In this document: piece by piece, positions 1 through 8,739 of the stretch
Numbering within the stretch: the stretch's first letter is position 1
Layout: every line of letters begins with the position of its first letter
Assembly (NCBI RefSeq): GCF_015645095.1
Contig: NZ_JADOTW010000017.1
Span: 29,790 to 93,789 of the forward strand
From: Halomonas sp. 328
Lineage (GTDB): Bacteria > Pseudomonadota > Gammaproteobacteria > Pseudomonadales > Halomonadaceae
DNA: 64,000 nt
Reading direction: 5' to 3'
Made by a program: the position numbers and the translations under genes
The notes under the pieces: generated by a model
What the model saw: the letters and a program-made list of their open reading frames with translations, nothing else
Database searches by the model: none
What the model was told of the DNA's origin: nothing

Positions 1-73
1 CCTGGATTAGGCCCCTAGTGGCATGTCGCAGGTCGGGTAAGCGAGCCGAGGCGAGCGCGCCCGACGGGGTCGA
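1..73. other. Window-edge intergenic region with a REP-like hairpin
   Basis: No gene is visible between the window edge and the xthA stop codon. GTCGGG (32-37) and CCCGAC (60-65) can pair around a purine-rich centre. This resembles the short GC-rich extragenic palindromes that often follow genes in GC-rich proteobacteria, and it could end xthA transcription. There is no T-tract, so a terminator role is unproven. Confidence 0.35.
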
Positions 74-904
74 TTAGAGGGCCAGCTCGGTCCACACCGG
101 GGCGTGATCCGAGGGCCGCTCCATGCCGCGCAGGACGTAGTCGATGCCGGCATCCTCGACCCGCTCCGCCAGGGGCGCGGTGACCAGGATATGGTCGATG
201 CGCAGGCCCCGCTTGGGCTCGCGATCGAAGCCCTTGGAGCGATAGTCGAACCAGCTGAAGCGATCATCCACTTCCGGGTAGCGGATCCGGTAGCTGTCCA
301 CCAGGCCCCAGGCCTTGATGCCCTCGAGCCACTCCCGCTCCACCGGCTGGAAGCTGGTCTTGCCTTCGCGGAGCCAGCGCTTGCGGTTGGCCTCGCCGAT
401 GCCGATGTCGATATCCTCCGGGGAGATATTGAAGTCGCCCATGATCGCCAGGCGCTCCTCCGGGCGGTGATCCTCGGTCAGCAGCCGCTTCAGCTGAGCA
501 TAGAAGTGGCGCTTATGGGGAAACTTCACCGGGTGGTCGACATTCTCCCCCTGGGGGAAGTAGCCGTTCCATACCGTCAGCGGCTCACCGCCGCCGGGGC
601 GCAGGCGGACCCCGATCATCCGTCGCTGGGCCTCGTCGGCATCATCCGGGAAACCGTAGTGGATGGCCTCCGGCTCGCCACACTGGGCGAGGTCGATCAT
701 CAGCGCCACCCCGTAGTGCCCCTTCTGGCCATGGTAGACGACGCGATAACCCAGGGCCTCCACCGCCTCGCGGGGAAACTCCGGATCATCCACCTTGGTC
801 TCCTGCAGGCCGATCAGCGCCGGGCGCTGATTCGTCACCAGCGCCTCCAACTGATGGAGGCGGGCACGGATGCCGTTGATATTGAAGGACACCAGGCGCA
901 TCAT
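74..904 (-). CDS. xthA: Exodeoxyribonuclease III (XthA)
   Basis: A DNA-repair nuclease that cuts at abasic sites and removes 3' blocking groups or nucleotides from duplex DNA in base-excision repair. The 276-residue product fits the family (E. coli 268). It shows the exonuclease-endonuclease-phosphatase fold signatures: [10 protein letters not shown] near the N-terminus, LQETK with the metal-binding Glu at about residue 35, then GDFN, RIDHIL and the C-terminal SDHAPV box with the catalytic His. The start is an ATGATG doublet, so initiation at 901 instead of 904 is equally possible. The gene overlaps the stop codon of the small upstream gene by four bases, so the two are probably translationally coupled. 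Confidence 0.95.
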   Translation of the reverse strand: MMRLVSFNINGIRARLHQLEALVTNQRPALIGLQETKVDDPEFPREAVEALGYRVVYHGQKGHYGVALMIDLAQCGEPEAIHYGFPDDADEAQRRMIGVRLRPGGGEPLTVWNGYFPQGENVDHPVKFPHKRHFYAQLKRLLTEDHRPEERLAIMGDFNISPEDIDIGIGEANRKRWLREGKTSFQPVEREWLEGIKAWGLVDSYRIRYPEVDDRFSWFDYRSKGFDREPKRGLRIDHILVTAPLAERVEDAGIDYVLRGMERPSDHAPVWTELAL

Positions 905-1137
905 TCGTCGTCCTTGGCGGGGCGCTGTGGGTGAATCTCGATCCGCGGGGCCTGCTCCTGGCGGGCCTGCTTGCGCTCCGCCTGACGCTTGCGCTGGTCG
1001 GCCTTCTTCTGCTGGAAGCGTTGCGACGACCCCACCTCGTCGGGGTTCTCGTGGCGCCACTTCTTGTAGTCCTTGCGCCGGCCGGTGCGGATGGTCACCC
1101 GGTCGGCCAGGGAGCGAGTCTTCTTCTTGCGGGTCAT
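901..1137 (-). CDS. Small, highly basic conserved-looking protein of unknown function
   Basis: I do not recognise this 78-residue product. It starts MTRKKKTRS and is rich in Lys, Arg and Gln, with a probable long helix (residues about 45-65) of [18 protein letters not shown] type and an acidic tail ending KDDE. The start at 1137 is preferred because GGAG lies 9 bases upstream; a start at 1152 (MEPLLM...) is possible. Its stop overlaps the xthA start (GAATGATG), so it heads a two-gene unit with xthA. The composition suggests binding to RNA, DNA or ribosomes, but that is inference only. No signal peptide or membrane segment is present. Confidence 0.7.
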   Translation of the reverse strand: MTRKKKTRSLADRVTIRTGRRKDYKKWRHENPDEVGSSQRFQQKKADQRKRQAERKQARQEQAPRIEIHPQRPAKDDE

Positions 1138-1306
1138 GAGTAGCGGCTCCATTGCGCGTTGGCCGCCTATTCTAGCAGGGCGGCCGGTGCCTGAGACAGC
1201 TTGGCGAGCCCTGACGGCCAAGCCCTGCTACAATAGCGGGCTTGGAATCGCCCGGGCATGTCGCCAGGCCACATCCACTGAACGATTTGGGACAGAATCA
1301 CAGCCT

Positions 1307-2593
1307 ATGAGCGAGTCGGATAACCCCACAGCAGCGGCGCCGCAGTCGGCCCAGAACCGCAAACCCAAGCGTCGGCGTCGCAAGCCGCGCAAGTCCGGAT
1401 CCGGCTGGGACCTGCGCCAGTTCCAGGTGCCGGCGGTGGCGGGCAAGTGGCGCTTTCATGATTTCGATCTGCCGCTGCCCCTGATGCGGGCCATCCACGC
1501 CCTGGGCTTCGAATACTGCACCCCGATCCAGGCCGAGGCCCTGGCCAAGACCCTGCTGGGGGGCGACGTGGTGGGCAAGGCCCAGACCGGCACCGGCAAG
1601 ACCGCGGCCTTCCTGATCTCGATCCTTGCCTATTTCCTCGAGGAGGAGGCGCCGGATGGCCAGAAGCCCGGCGCGCCCCGGGCGCTGATCGTCGCGCCGA
1701 CCCGTGAGCTGGCGCTGCAGATCGAGAAGGATGCCAAGGCCCTGGCCCGCTTCACCCAGCTCAATGTGGCCAGCGTCGTCGGTGGCATGGACTACCAGAA
1801 GCAGCGCGACAGCCTGGGCAAGAAGCTCGATATCCTGGTCGCGACGCCGGGGCGGCTGCTCGACTTCCACGAGAAGCGGGACGTCGACCTGACCCAGGTC
1901 GAGGTGCTGGTGCTCGACGAGGCGGATCGCATGCTCTCCATGGGCTTTATCCCCGACGTCAAGCGCATCATTCGCCATACCCCCAAGAAGGAGGAGCGCC
2001 AGACCTTCCTCTTCTCGGCCACCTTCACCGAGGACATCCTCAACCTGGCCAGTCAGTGGACCCACGAGCCGGCCCAGGTGGAGATCGCCGTCACCGTCGA
2101 TAATCAGGCGGATATCGACCAACGCGTCTATATGCTCAGCGATGCCGACAAGCAGCGCCTGCTGGTCAAGCTGCTGCAGCAGGAGAGCTTCGAGCGGGTC
2201 ATCGTCTTCGGCAACCGCCGCGACCTGGTGCGCAAGCTCGACGAGCTGCTGCGTCAGGCCGGCATCAACGTGGCCATGCTCTCCGGCGATGTGCCCCAGA
2301 ATCAGCGCATCACGACCCTGGAGCGTTTCCGCGAGGGGGAAGTGCAGGTGCTGGTGGCCACCGACGTGGCCGGCCGCGGCCTGCATATCGATGACGTCAG
2401 TCACGTGATCAACTACACCCTGCCGGAGGATCCGGAGGATTACGTTCACCGTATCGGCCGTACCGGCCGGGCCGGCGCCAAGGGCGTCTCGATCAGCTTC
2501 GTGGGCGAGGAAGATGCCTTCTCGCTGCCGGAGATCGAGCGCTATATCGACGCCAAGCTGCCCTGCGAGCATCCGCCGGAAGGCCTGCTCTAA
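1307..2593 (+). CDS. rhlB: ATP-dependent RNA helicase RhlB (DEAD-box)
   Basis: A DEAD-box RNA helicase; in gammaproteobacteria RhlB unwinds mRNA for the RNase E degradosome. The 428-residue product has an Arg/Lys-rich tail (residues about 18-30), a Q-motif region near 70-75, Walker A AQTGTGKT (92-99), PTREL (131-135), DEAD (204-207), SAT (237-239) and HRIGRTGR (381-388). The start at 1307 places the usual short basic extension before the helicase core; longer in-frame starts run back through the divergent small gene and are unlikely. A -10-like TACAAT lies at 1229-1234, without a convincing -35. The gene is single, followed by a repeat-bearing gap before dinG. Confidence 0.93.
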   Translation: MSESDNPTAAAPQSAQNRKPKRRRRKPRKSGSGWDLRQFQVPAVAGKWRFHDFDLPLPLMRAIHALGFEYCTPIQAEALAKTLLGGDVVGKAQTGTGKTAAFLISILAYFLEEEAPDGQKPGAPRALIVAPTRELALQIEKDAKALARFTQLNVASVVGGMDYQKQRDSLGKKLDILVATPGRLLDFHEKRDVDLTQVEVLVLDEADRMLSMGFIPDVKRIIRHTPKKEERQTFLFSATFTEDILNLASQWTHEPAQVEIAVTVDNQADIDQRVYMLSDADKQRLLVKLLQQESFERVIVFGNRRDLVRKLDELLRQAGINVAMLSGDVPQNQRITTLERFREGEVQVLVATDVAGRGLHIDDVSHVINYTLPEDPEDYVHRIGRTGRAGAKGVSISFVGEEDAFSLPEIERYIDAKLPCEHPPEGLL

Positions 2594-2601
2594 CGGCAGC
2601 T

Positions 2602-2727
2602 GGAAGCTATAAGCTGTAAGCCTTAAGTAAAGGGCTTGCAGCTTCGGCGTATCCGCTTATTCAGCCAGGTTGGGCTCTGCTGGAATGTGTTTCTCTTACG
2701 GCTTAAGGCTTAAGGCTTACAGCTTGG
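2602..2727. repeat. Palindromic intergenic repeat (REP/MITE-like) between rhlB and dinG
   Basis: A perfect 17-bp inverted repeat, AAGCTGTAAGCCTTAAG at 2611-2627 and its complement at 2709-2725, brackets about 81 bp of non-coding DNA. The inner edge of the right arm is preceded by another copy of CTTAAGG (2702-2708). Base composition is clearly more AT-rich than the neighbouring genes. The right arm ends only two bases before the dinG start codon, so it probably carries or hides the dinG ribosome-binding region. It may also act as the rhlB terminator. Similar AGCTGTAAGC-type palindromes are, as far as I recall, common between genes in Halomonadaceae. Confidence 0.7.
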
Positions 2728-4866
2728 ATGCTTATGCTTGACGAGGCCTTGAAGGGCGAGATCCAGACCGCCTACCGGCGCCTGCTGGAGGGGCTCGAGC
2801 TGACGCCCCGCTACGGGCAGCGGCTGATGATCGCCGAGATCGCCCGCACCCTGGCCGGTATCCAGGCCGATGAGGCCGGCAAGCGGCTCAGCGACGAGCA
2901 CATCTGCGTGCTGGAGGCGGGCACCGGCACCGGCAAGACCCTGGCCTACCTGCTGGCGGCCCTGCCGGTGGCCAAGGCTCGCGGCAAGCGCCTGGTGGTG
3001 GCCACCGCCACCGTGGCCCTCCAGGAACAGGTCCTGCACCAGGACCTGCCGCTGCTCAAGACCCATAGCGGCCTCGAGTTCGACTTCGCCCTGGCCAAGG
3101 GGCGCGGGCGCTACCTCTGCGTGGCGCGCCTCGACCAGGCCCTGGAGGGCGGCGAGGAGAATCCCACCCTGGCGCTCTTCGAGCAGGCCCTCGACAGCGG
3201 CGACGACTTCCAGGCCCTGGCCAAGGCCATGGGCGAGTCCTATGGCGGCGGGCACTGGGAGGGCGATCGCGACGCCTGGCCCGAGGCCATCGACGACGCC
3301 CACTGGCGGCGCCTGACCATCGACCATCGCCAGTGCACCAATCGTCGCTGCGGTCACTTCTCCGCCTGCGCCTTCTTCCGCGCCCGGCGGCGCCTGGAGG
3401 GCGCCGATGTCATCGTCGCCAACCACGACCTGGTGCTGGCGGACCTGGCCCTGGGCGGCGGGGTGGTGCTGCCGGCCCCCGGCGAGTGCATCTATGTCTT
3501 CGACGAGGGGCACCACCTGCCGGACAAGGCGGTCGAGCACTTTACCCATCGCTTCGCCGTCAACGGCGCCCTGCGCTGGCTTTCCACCCTCAAGAAGTCG
3601 CTCACCGAGCTCAATGCGGCGCTCGCCGTGCAGCCCACCCTGGCGCGCCTGCTGGCGACCCTGCCGGAGGCCCTGGCGGTGCTGGAGCCGCGCCTCGGCG
3701 AGGTGTTCGGCCTGGCCCACCAGCTCGCCGAGCTACCGGAGGGGGCCGGCGAGAGCGCCCAGCACCACCGCTTCCCCATGGGCGAGGCGCCCCAGGCCCT
3801 GCGCGATCAAGCCGCCGCCCTGGTACCGGTATTCGCCGAGATGAGCCGCACCCTGGAGAGCATGGCGGATATCCTCCGCGAGAGCCTCGACCCGGAGAAG
3901 TCCACCGGCCTGCCCCGGGAGCAGGCCGAGGCCTGGCTGCCCCTGGTGGCCCTGCTGCATGGCCGGGCCCTGGAGGCCCATGCCCTGTGGCTGGCCTTCG
4001 CCGAGCAGGACGACCCCGCCGAGCCGCCCCGGGCCCGTTGGCTGACCTTCGAGCGCTTCCAGGGGGAGCCGGAGCTGGCGATCTCGGCGAGCCCGGTGTC
4101 GGCGGCGTCGACCCTGGCCCGGCACCTCTGGGGCAGCTGCTATGGCGCCGTGGTCACCTCGGCCACGCTGACCGCCCTGGGGCGCTTCGAGCGCCTCCAG
4201 GAGCGCGCCGGCCTGGCCAATCGCTACCGCTACCAGCGCCTGCCCAGCCCCTTCGACTACTCCCGGGCGGTGCTCAGCGTGCCCCGGGAGGCGGTGGACC
4301 CGGGCAATCGCGAGGCCCACGAGGCGGCGATCCTCGACTTTATCGGCGGTCTCGGCGCCGACGAGGCGGTGCTGATGCTGTTCTCCTCCCGGGCCCAGCT
4401 GCGCGCCGTGGAGAAGGCCCTGCCCAAGTCGCTGGCCGAGCGGGTGCTGGCCCAGGACCGCCTGCCCAAGCGCGAGCTGATCGAGCGCCACCGGGCGCGG
4501 GTGGATCAGGGGCAGGGCAGCATCATCTTCGGCCTGGCCAGCTTCGCCGAGGGCATCGACCTGCCCGGCGCCTACCTGACCCATGTGGTGATCACCCGGC
4601 TGCCCTTCGCGGTGCCCGACGATCCGGTGGGGGCGACCCTGGCGGAGTGGATCGAGAGCCGCGGCGGCAACGCCTTCATGCGCATCAGCGTGCCGGACGC
4701 CTCCATCAAGCTGGTGCAGGCCTGCGGGCGGTTGATTCGCAAGGAGGCCGACGCCGGGCGCATCACCCTGCTCGATCGCCGGGTGCTGACCCGCCGCTAT
4801 GGGCGTGCCCTGCTCGATGCCCTGCCGCCCTTCGTGCGCGAGATCGACGGGGTGCGCCAGGGCTAG
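2728..4866 (+). CDS. dinG: ATP-dependent DNA helicase DinG (XPD-like, Fe-S)
   Basis: A superfamily-2 5'-3' DNA helicase of the XPD/DinG group that clears R-loops and structured DNA at forks. The 712 residues match the family (E. coli 716). Walker A EAGTGTGKT is at residues 63-71. The four-cysteine Fe-S region is visible (GRYLC, then C-x4-C-x5-C in the CTNRRCGHFSAC stretch), as are DEGHH in the Walker B position and a late QACGRLIR motif VI. ATG codons at 2728 and 2734 are both usable; neither has a clear Shine-Dalgarno because the upstream palindrome abuts it. I see no LexA-type CTGT-N8-ACAG box, so damage induction as in E. coli is not supported here. Confidence 0.93.
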   Translation: MLMLDEALKGEIQTAYRRLLEGLELTPRYGQRLMIAEIARTLAGIQADEAGKRLSDEHICVLEAGTGTGKTLAYLLAALPVAKARGKRLVVATATVALQEQVLHQDLPLLKTHSGLEFDFALAKGRGRYLCVARLDQALEGGEENPTLALFEQALDSGDDFQALAKAMGESYGGGHWEGDRDAWPEAIDDAHWRRLTIDHRQCTNRRCGHFSACAFFRARRRLEGADVIVANHDLVLADLALGGGVVLPAPGECIYVFDEGHHLPDKAVEHFTHRFAVNGALRWLSTLKKSLTELNAALAVQPTLARLLATLPEALAVLEPRLGEVFGLAHQLAELPEGAGESAQHHRFPMGEAPQALRDQAAALVPVFAEMSRTLESMADILRESLDPEKSTGLPREQAEAWLPLVALLHGRALEAHALWLAFAEQDDPAEPPRARWLTFERFQGEPELAISASPVSAASTLARHLWGSCYGAVVTSATLTALGRFERLQERAGLANRYRYQRLPSPFDYSRAVLSVPREAVDPGNREAHEAAILDFIGGLGADEAVLMLFSSRAQLRAVEKALPKSLAERVLAQDRLPKRELIERHRARVDQGQGSIIFGLASFAEGIDLPGAYLTHVVITRLPFAVPDDPVGATLAEWIESRGGNAFMRISVPDASIKLVQACGRLIRKEADAGRITLLDRRVLTRRYGRALLDALPPFVREIDGVRQG

Positions 4867-4890
4867 GCCCAGCTCGTTGCCCTGGCCGAA

Positions 4891-4926
4891 AACGACAGGG
4901 CCCGCCAGTTGGCGGGCCCTGTCGTT
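4891..4926. terminator. Bidirectional terminator between dinG and the DAHP synthase gene
   Basis: A perfect 16-bp stem, AACGACAGGGCCCGCC (4891-4906) and its complement (4911-4926), closes on the loop AGTT. The stem lies between the stop codons of two convergent genes. The outer AACGACA/TGTCGTT gives each direction a weakly T-rich end. Confidence 0.85.
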
Positions 4927-4940
4927 AGGGGGGGGAGGGA

Positions 4941-6017
4941 TCAAGCGCGCTGGCGCGTCGGCAGCACCGGCTTGAGCTTCTCGTCCATGCGATGCATGGC
5001 CTCTTCGGTGGCATCCCAGTCGATGCAGGCATCGGTGATGGAGACGCCGTACTGCAGTTGGCTGCGATCCGCCGGTACCTTCTGGTTGCCCCAGCCGATA
5101 TTGGACTCGACCATCAGGCCCATGATGGAGTGGTTGCCCTCGAGGATCTGGTTGGTGACGTTCTCCAGGACCAGGGGCTGCAGGGCCGGGTCCTTGTTGG
5201 AGTTGGCGTGGGAGCAGTCGACCATGATGTTGGGCTTGAGGCCGGCCTTCTTCAGTTCCTGCTCGGCGAGTGCCACGCTGACGCTGTCATAGTTGGGCTT
5301 GCCGTTGCCGCCGCGCAGCACCACATGGCCGTAGGCGTTGCCGCGGGTGCGGATGATCGCCACCTGGCCCCCCTGGTCGATGCCCAGGAAGTTGTGCGGG
5401 TGGGCCACCGACTGCAGGGCATTGATGGCCACGTCCAGGCTGCCGTCGGTACCGTTCTTGAAACCGACCGGGCAGGAGAGCCCCGAGGCCATCTCGCGGT
5501 GAGTCTGGGACTCGGTGGTACGGGCGCCGATGGCGGACCAGCTGATGCAGTCCTGCAGGTACTGGGGAGAGATCGGGTCCAGCGCCTCGGTGGCCAGGGG
5601 CAGGCCCATCTCGGAGAGCTCCACCAGCAGGCGGCGGGCGATATGCAGCCCCTCCTCGATCTCGAAGGAGTCGTTCATATGGGGGTCGTTGATCAGCCCC
5701 TTCCAGCCCACGGTGGTGCGCGGCTTCTCGAAGTAGACGCGCATCACGATCAGCAGGCTCTCCTTGACCTCGTCGGCCAGGCGGCGCAGGCGGCGGGCAT
5801 AGTCCAGGGCGGCGTCCACGTCATGGATGGAGCAGGGCCCCACCACCACCAGCAGGCGCGGGTCCTCGCCGTCGAGGATGCGCTGGATGGCCCGGCGTCC
5901 CTCGATCACGCTGCGTTCGGCCTCCTCGGTCAGGGGAATCTCCTGCTTGAGGGCCTCGGGGGTGATCAGGACGTCCTGGGCAAGAACATTGAGATTGTTG
6001 ACCTGCTGTTGTGACAT
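4941..6017 (-). CDS. aroG: 3-deoxy-7-phosphoheptulonate (DAHP) synthase, class I
   Basis: The first enzyme of the shikimate pathway: it condenses phosphoenolpyruvate and erythrose 4-phosphate to DAHP for aromatic amino acids. The 358-residue protein is the length of the AroF/AroG/AroH family. Motifs include VVGPCSIHD near residue 60, EKPRTTVGWKGLINDP, GARTTESQTHR, GFKNGTDG and MVDCSHANS with metal-binding residues. Which feedback-sensitive isozyme it is (Phe, Tyr or Trp) cannot be read safely, so the symbol aroG is a placeholder for the family. It is a single gene, convergent with dinG, and its promoter should lie in the gap shared with the divergent rpoE. Confidence 0.9.
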   Translation of the reverse strand: MSQQQVNNLNVLAQDVLITPEALKQEIPLTEEAERSVIEGRRAIQRILDGEDPRLLVVVGPCSIHDVDAALDYARRLRRLADEVKESLLIVMRVYFEKPRTTVGWKGLINDPHMNDSFEIEEGLHIARRLLVELSEMGLPLATEALDPISPQYLQDCISWSAIGARTTESQTHREMASGLSCPVGFKNGTDGSLDVAINALQSVAHPHNFLGIDQGGQVAIIRTRGNAYGHVVLRGGNGKPNYDSVSVALAEQELKKAGLKPNIMVDCSHANSNKDPALQPLVLENVTNQILEGNHSIMGLMVESNIGWGNQKVPADRSQLQYGVSITDACIDWDATEEAMHRMDEKLKPVLPTRQRA

Positions 6018-6323
6018 GCGGCTACCTGTGATGAATCGCGCGGTAATATAAGGGTGTGTCCGAGTAGGCTTCTACTATCGCTCGCCGTCTAGGCGGAAAT
6101 CAATCGTACCATGGAACTCGCCGCCGTCGGCGCAGTCCCACCCCCTCGTGAGTTGCGCGCATGCCGCTTGATGGAATGCCGATAAACAGGAACACTTACG
6201 CTAATCCATCACTCCTGCCAGGTTAAGGTCGACGTCTATGATGCCCCCCCTTGTCACTCTCCCCATCAGTCAGGCCGCGCCATCTCCCCTGGCGCCATGC
6301 GCCGCCCGGATGGGGAGGGGGTA
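6018..6323. promoter_or_regulatory. Divergent control region between the DAHP synthase gene and rpoE
   Basis: These 306 bp contain no convincing gene. They must hold the promoters for aroG (leftward) and the sigma-E operon (rightward). A weak sigma-E-like pair, GGAACT at 6113-6118 and TCCCA 17 bases further on, could allow rpoE autoregulation as known for rpoE/algU elsewhere, but the match is poor. AT-rich TAATATAA (6048-6055) is a possible leftward -10 region. No riboswitch or strong hairpin is seen. Confidence 0.35.
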
Positions 6324-6929
6324 ATGGGCAACCGGGAAACCGACCAGCGCCTCGTCGAGCGGGCGCAGCAGGGCGACACTCGGGCCTTCGATCTGCTGGT
6401 CAAGAAGTACCAGCACAAGATTCTTGGCCTGATCGGGCGCTATGTGCACGATCAGGCCGAGGTTCAGGACGTGGCCCAGGAGGCCTTTATCAAGGCCTAC
6501 CGGGCGCTGGGCAAGTTCCGCGCCGAGAGCGCCTTCTATACCTGGATGTACCGCATCGCCATCAATACCGCCAAGAATCACCTGGTCTCCCGGGGGCGGC
6601 GGCCGCCGGGCAGCGATCTGGATATCGTCGATGCCGAGATCCTCGATCATAGCGGCCGGCTCTCCGATACCGAATCGCCGGAGGCTTCCATGGCTCGGGA
6701 TCAACTGGAGGCGGCGGTCTTCGAGGCCATCGAGCAGCTCCCCGAGGACCTGCGCACCGCCATCACCCTGCGCGAGTTCGATGGCCTCTCCTACGAGGAT
6801 ATCGCCAATGTGATGGACTGCCCGGTGGGCACGGTGCGCTCGCGGATCTTCCGCGCCCGGGAAGCGGTGGATCGTCATATTCAGCCGTTGGTGACCACCT
6901 CGCGGACCCAGGACATGATCTCCGAGTGA
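6324..6929 (+). CDS. rpoE: RNA polymerase sigma factor RpoE (AlgU/AlgT)
   Basis: An ECF sigma factor that directs RNA polymerase to envelope-stress promoters. The 201-residue product begins with the region 1.2/2 signature (ETDQRLVERAQQGD, FDLLVKKYQHKI). It has region 2.3-2.4 around AESAFYTWMYRIAINTAKN and a C-terminal region 4 helix-turn-helix (DGLSYEDIANVMDCPVGTV). The ATG at 6324 is preferred over 6297 because GGGGAGGGGG lies just upstream and the N-terminus then aligns with RpoE. It heads the operon rpoE-rseA-rseB-rseC-mucD. RseA should hold it inactive until DegS (encoded at 31.8 kb) and RseP cleave RseA. Confidence 0.96.
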   Translation: MGNRETDQRLVERAQQGDTRAFDLLVKKYQHKILGLIGRYVHDQAEVQDVAQEAFIKAYRALGKFRAESAFYTWMYRIAINTAKNHLVSRGRRPPGSDLDIVDAEILDHSGRLSDTESPEASMARDQLEAAVFEAIEQLPEDLRTAITLREFDGLSYEDIANVMDCPVGTVRSRIFRAREAVDRHIQPLVTTSRTQDMISE

Positions 6930-7110
6930 GGCGAGGCGAATCTTTTGCCAGGTGGCTGAACTGTTGGCGGTCCTTGGCGTCAGAGGAAGTGCCAAAGGTT
7001 GCGACAATTTCGCGCAGGGTGACCCGGTCGCCCGCGAGTAACGCTGGGGGGCCGTCGGGCCCGGGACCGTTCATAGGCATTATGCCGTGTCGAGTGTGAG
7101 GGTAGAGGTA

Positions 7111-7770
7111 ATGAAGCAGAACACGCGGGAGTCATTGTCCGCCTTGATGGACGATGAGGGTGACGATCTGGAGTTGCGCCGTGTCCTGAAGTCGCTGGAG
7201 AGCGAGCCGCAAGCGGCCGATGCCTGGCGACGTTATCATCTGGCCCGCAGCGTCATGCGCCGTGAGCCCGAAGTGGCCTCCGATACTGACCTCTCCGCCG
7301 GTATTCTGGCCCGCCTCGAAGGCGAGCCGGCGCCCGGTCGAGCGGTCGCAGCACCGCGGCGAGGCCTCTTCTCCTGGGCCGGTCGCGCCGCCGTGGCCGC
7401 CGGGGTCTCCCTGGCGGTGATCACCGGGGTGCAGGTCTATAACAGCCAGGAGGTGGCCGGTCCCGAGATGGCCGCCAGCGAGGCGCCCGCCGCGGCGAGC
7501 CCCGCGACGGCACGTCCCTCTCTGGTGGACCTGCCGCTCTTCCAGGGGCAGGGCGGCGCTCAGGCCGCCGGCTCGCCGCTGATGACGGTGGGCGCCGAGT
7601 CTCCCTGGCTGACGCCCAATTCGCGGCAGTCCCAGCGCAATGACCAGCAGCAGGCGTTGATCCTGCAGTCCTACCTGGATCGCCACGCCCAGGGCAGTGC
7701 CTATCGCAGTGGCGATGCCTGGATGCCCCTGTTGCGCGCTTCCGGTAACGAGTGGCAAGGGCAGCGCTGA
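7111..7770 (+). CDS. rseA: Anti-sigma-E factor RseA (MucA)
   Basis: A single-pass inner-membrane anti-sigma factor that binds RpoE through its cytoplasmic N-terminal domain and is degraded stepwise by DegS and RseP during envelope stress. The 219-residue protein starts MKQNTRESLSALMDDE, the typical RseA N-terminal helix, with a DAWRRYHLAR segment at about 38-47. A transmembrane helix lies at about 88-107, followed by a low-complexity Ala/Pro stretch and a periplasmic tail of roughly 110 residues that should bind RseB. GAGGGTAGAGG precedes the ATG; an in-frame GTG at 7087 is less likely. A 181-bp gap with no gene separates it from rpoE. Confidence 0.92.
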   Translation: MKQNTRESLSALMDDEGDDLELRRVLKSLESEPQAADAWRRYHLARSVMRREPEVASDTDLSAGILARLEGEPAPGRAVAAPRRGLFSWAGRAAVAAGVSLAVITGVQVYNSQEVAGPEMAASEAPAAASPATARPSLVDLPLFQGQGGAQAAGSPLMTVGAESPWLTPNSRQSQRNDQQQALILQSYLDRHAQGSAYRSGDAWMPLLRASGNEWQGQR

Positions 7771-8738
7771 TGCAGGCATGGCCATGGAAGCGGCTCGGTC
7801 AGGGCATGTTGCTGGGCCTCTCCCTGGGTTGGGGGAGCCTGGCCCAGGCCGATGAGCCCGGTTTCGACTGTCGGGTACTGGATGCCACGCCGGTCCCGGA
7901 CACGCCGGCGGCCTGGTTCGAGCGCAGCCTCTGGGCCAATCACTGTTACCTCTTCGAGGCGCGGGCGGTGCGTATCAGCGGCGAGGGGGTGCGCGCCCTG
8001 GCGCTGAGCCATCAGGTCGAGGATGGCCTGCAACGGGAGGTGGCCCACTACCTGGACGGGCCACCCCAGACCTATGAGCGCCTGGGGCGCATCGGCCGTG
8101 GCGGCTGGGCCGAGCCCGGCAGCGAGGTCCCCGCCTCGCCGGATGCCATCATGGCCCATCTCGATAATTTCTACCGCCTGCGCCTGGCCGGCGACGAGCG
8201 GGTGGCCGGTCGCGATGCCCAGCGCCTGGATATCGAGCCCCTGGATGCCATGCGCTATGGGCAGCGCCTGTGGCTCGATCGCGACACCGGCCTGCCCCTC
8301 AAGCAGGAACTCCTCGACGTGGAGGGGCGGGTCCTGGAGACCTTCCAATTGACCGAGCTCGAACGGCCCCGCCTCTATGATGGCCGGGTGCGTCTCGACG
8401 CCTTGCGTGAAGCCCCCCCCGAGACCTGGCGCCCCGGCTGGTTGCCACCGGGCTATGTGGCTCAGCCGGTGGTCACCACCAGCAGCCTGCATGGCGAGCG
8501 GGTGGGGCACCGGGTCTATAGCGATGGCCTCTCCAGCCTGAGCCTCTTCGTCGAACCCTTGACCGATGAGCACCCGCGCCTGGCCCCCGGGCTGCATCGC
8601 CTCGGGATCTCCTATGCGGCGGTTCATCACCGCGAACTGGGGGGACGCCCCATGCAGATCGTGGCCCTGGGCGAGGTGCCGCCCCGGGTGCTGTTGCAGG
8701 TGGTGGAGCGCCTGCGATGGCAGAGCGAGGAGCCGTGA
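7770..8738 (+). CDS. rseB: Periplasmic sigma-E regulator RseB (MucB)
   Basis: A periplasmic sensor that binds the RseA periplasmic domain and shields it from DegS; mislocalised LPS and lipoproteins displace it in model bacteria. The 322-residue product has a signal peptide (basic MQAWPWKR, hydrophobic core to about residue 24, cleavage near AQA), then the two-domain MucB/RseB fold. Recognisable segments are YRLRLAGDERVAGRDAQRLD, LWLDRDTGLPLKQEL and, near the end, a C-terminal domain with SDGLSSLSLFVE. The start codon overlaps the rseA stop (TGATG), so translation is coupled and stoichiometry with RseA is likely controlled that way. Confidence 0.9.
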   Translation: MQAWPWKRLGQGMLLGLSLGWGSLAQADEPGFDCRVLDATPVPDTPAAWFERSLWANHCYLFEARAVRISGEGVRALALSHQVEDGLQREVAHYLDGPPQTYERLGRIGRGGWAEPGSEVPASPDAIMAHLDNFYRLRLAGDERVAGRDAQRLDIEPLDAMRYGQRLWLDRDTGLPLKQELLDVEGRVLETFQLTELERPRLYDGRVRLDALREAPPETWRPGWLPPGYVAQPVVTTSSLHGERVGHRVYSDGLSSLSLFVEPLTDEHPRLAPGLHRLGISYAAVHHRELGGRPMQIVALGEVPPRVLLQVVERLRWQSEEP

Positions 8739-8739
8739 G

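Noticed and set aside
2594..2733. A LexA box in front of dinG
   Set aside because: No CTGT-N8-ACAG or close variant is found; the region is taken up by the palindromic repeat.
3333..4928. A 531-codon open frame in the second frame of dinG
   Set aside because: Its translation is dominated by Gly, Arg and Pro, as expected for a shifted frame of GC-rich coding DNA. dinG has clear helicase motifs over the same span.
6113..6141. A sigma-E autoregulatory promoter before rpoE
   Set aside because: GGAACT is present but the -10 part (TCCCA) fits TCTGA/TCCAA poorly. It is kept only as a weak note in the intergenic entry.
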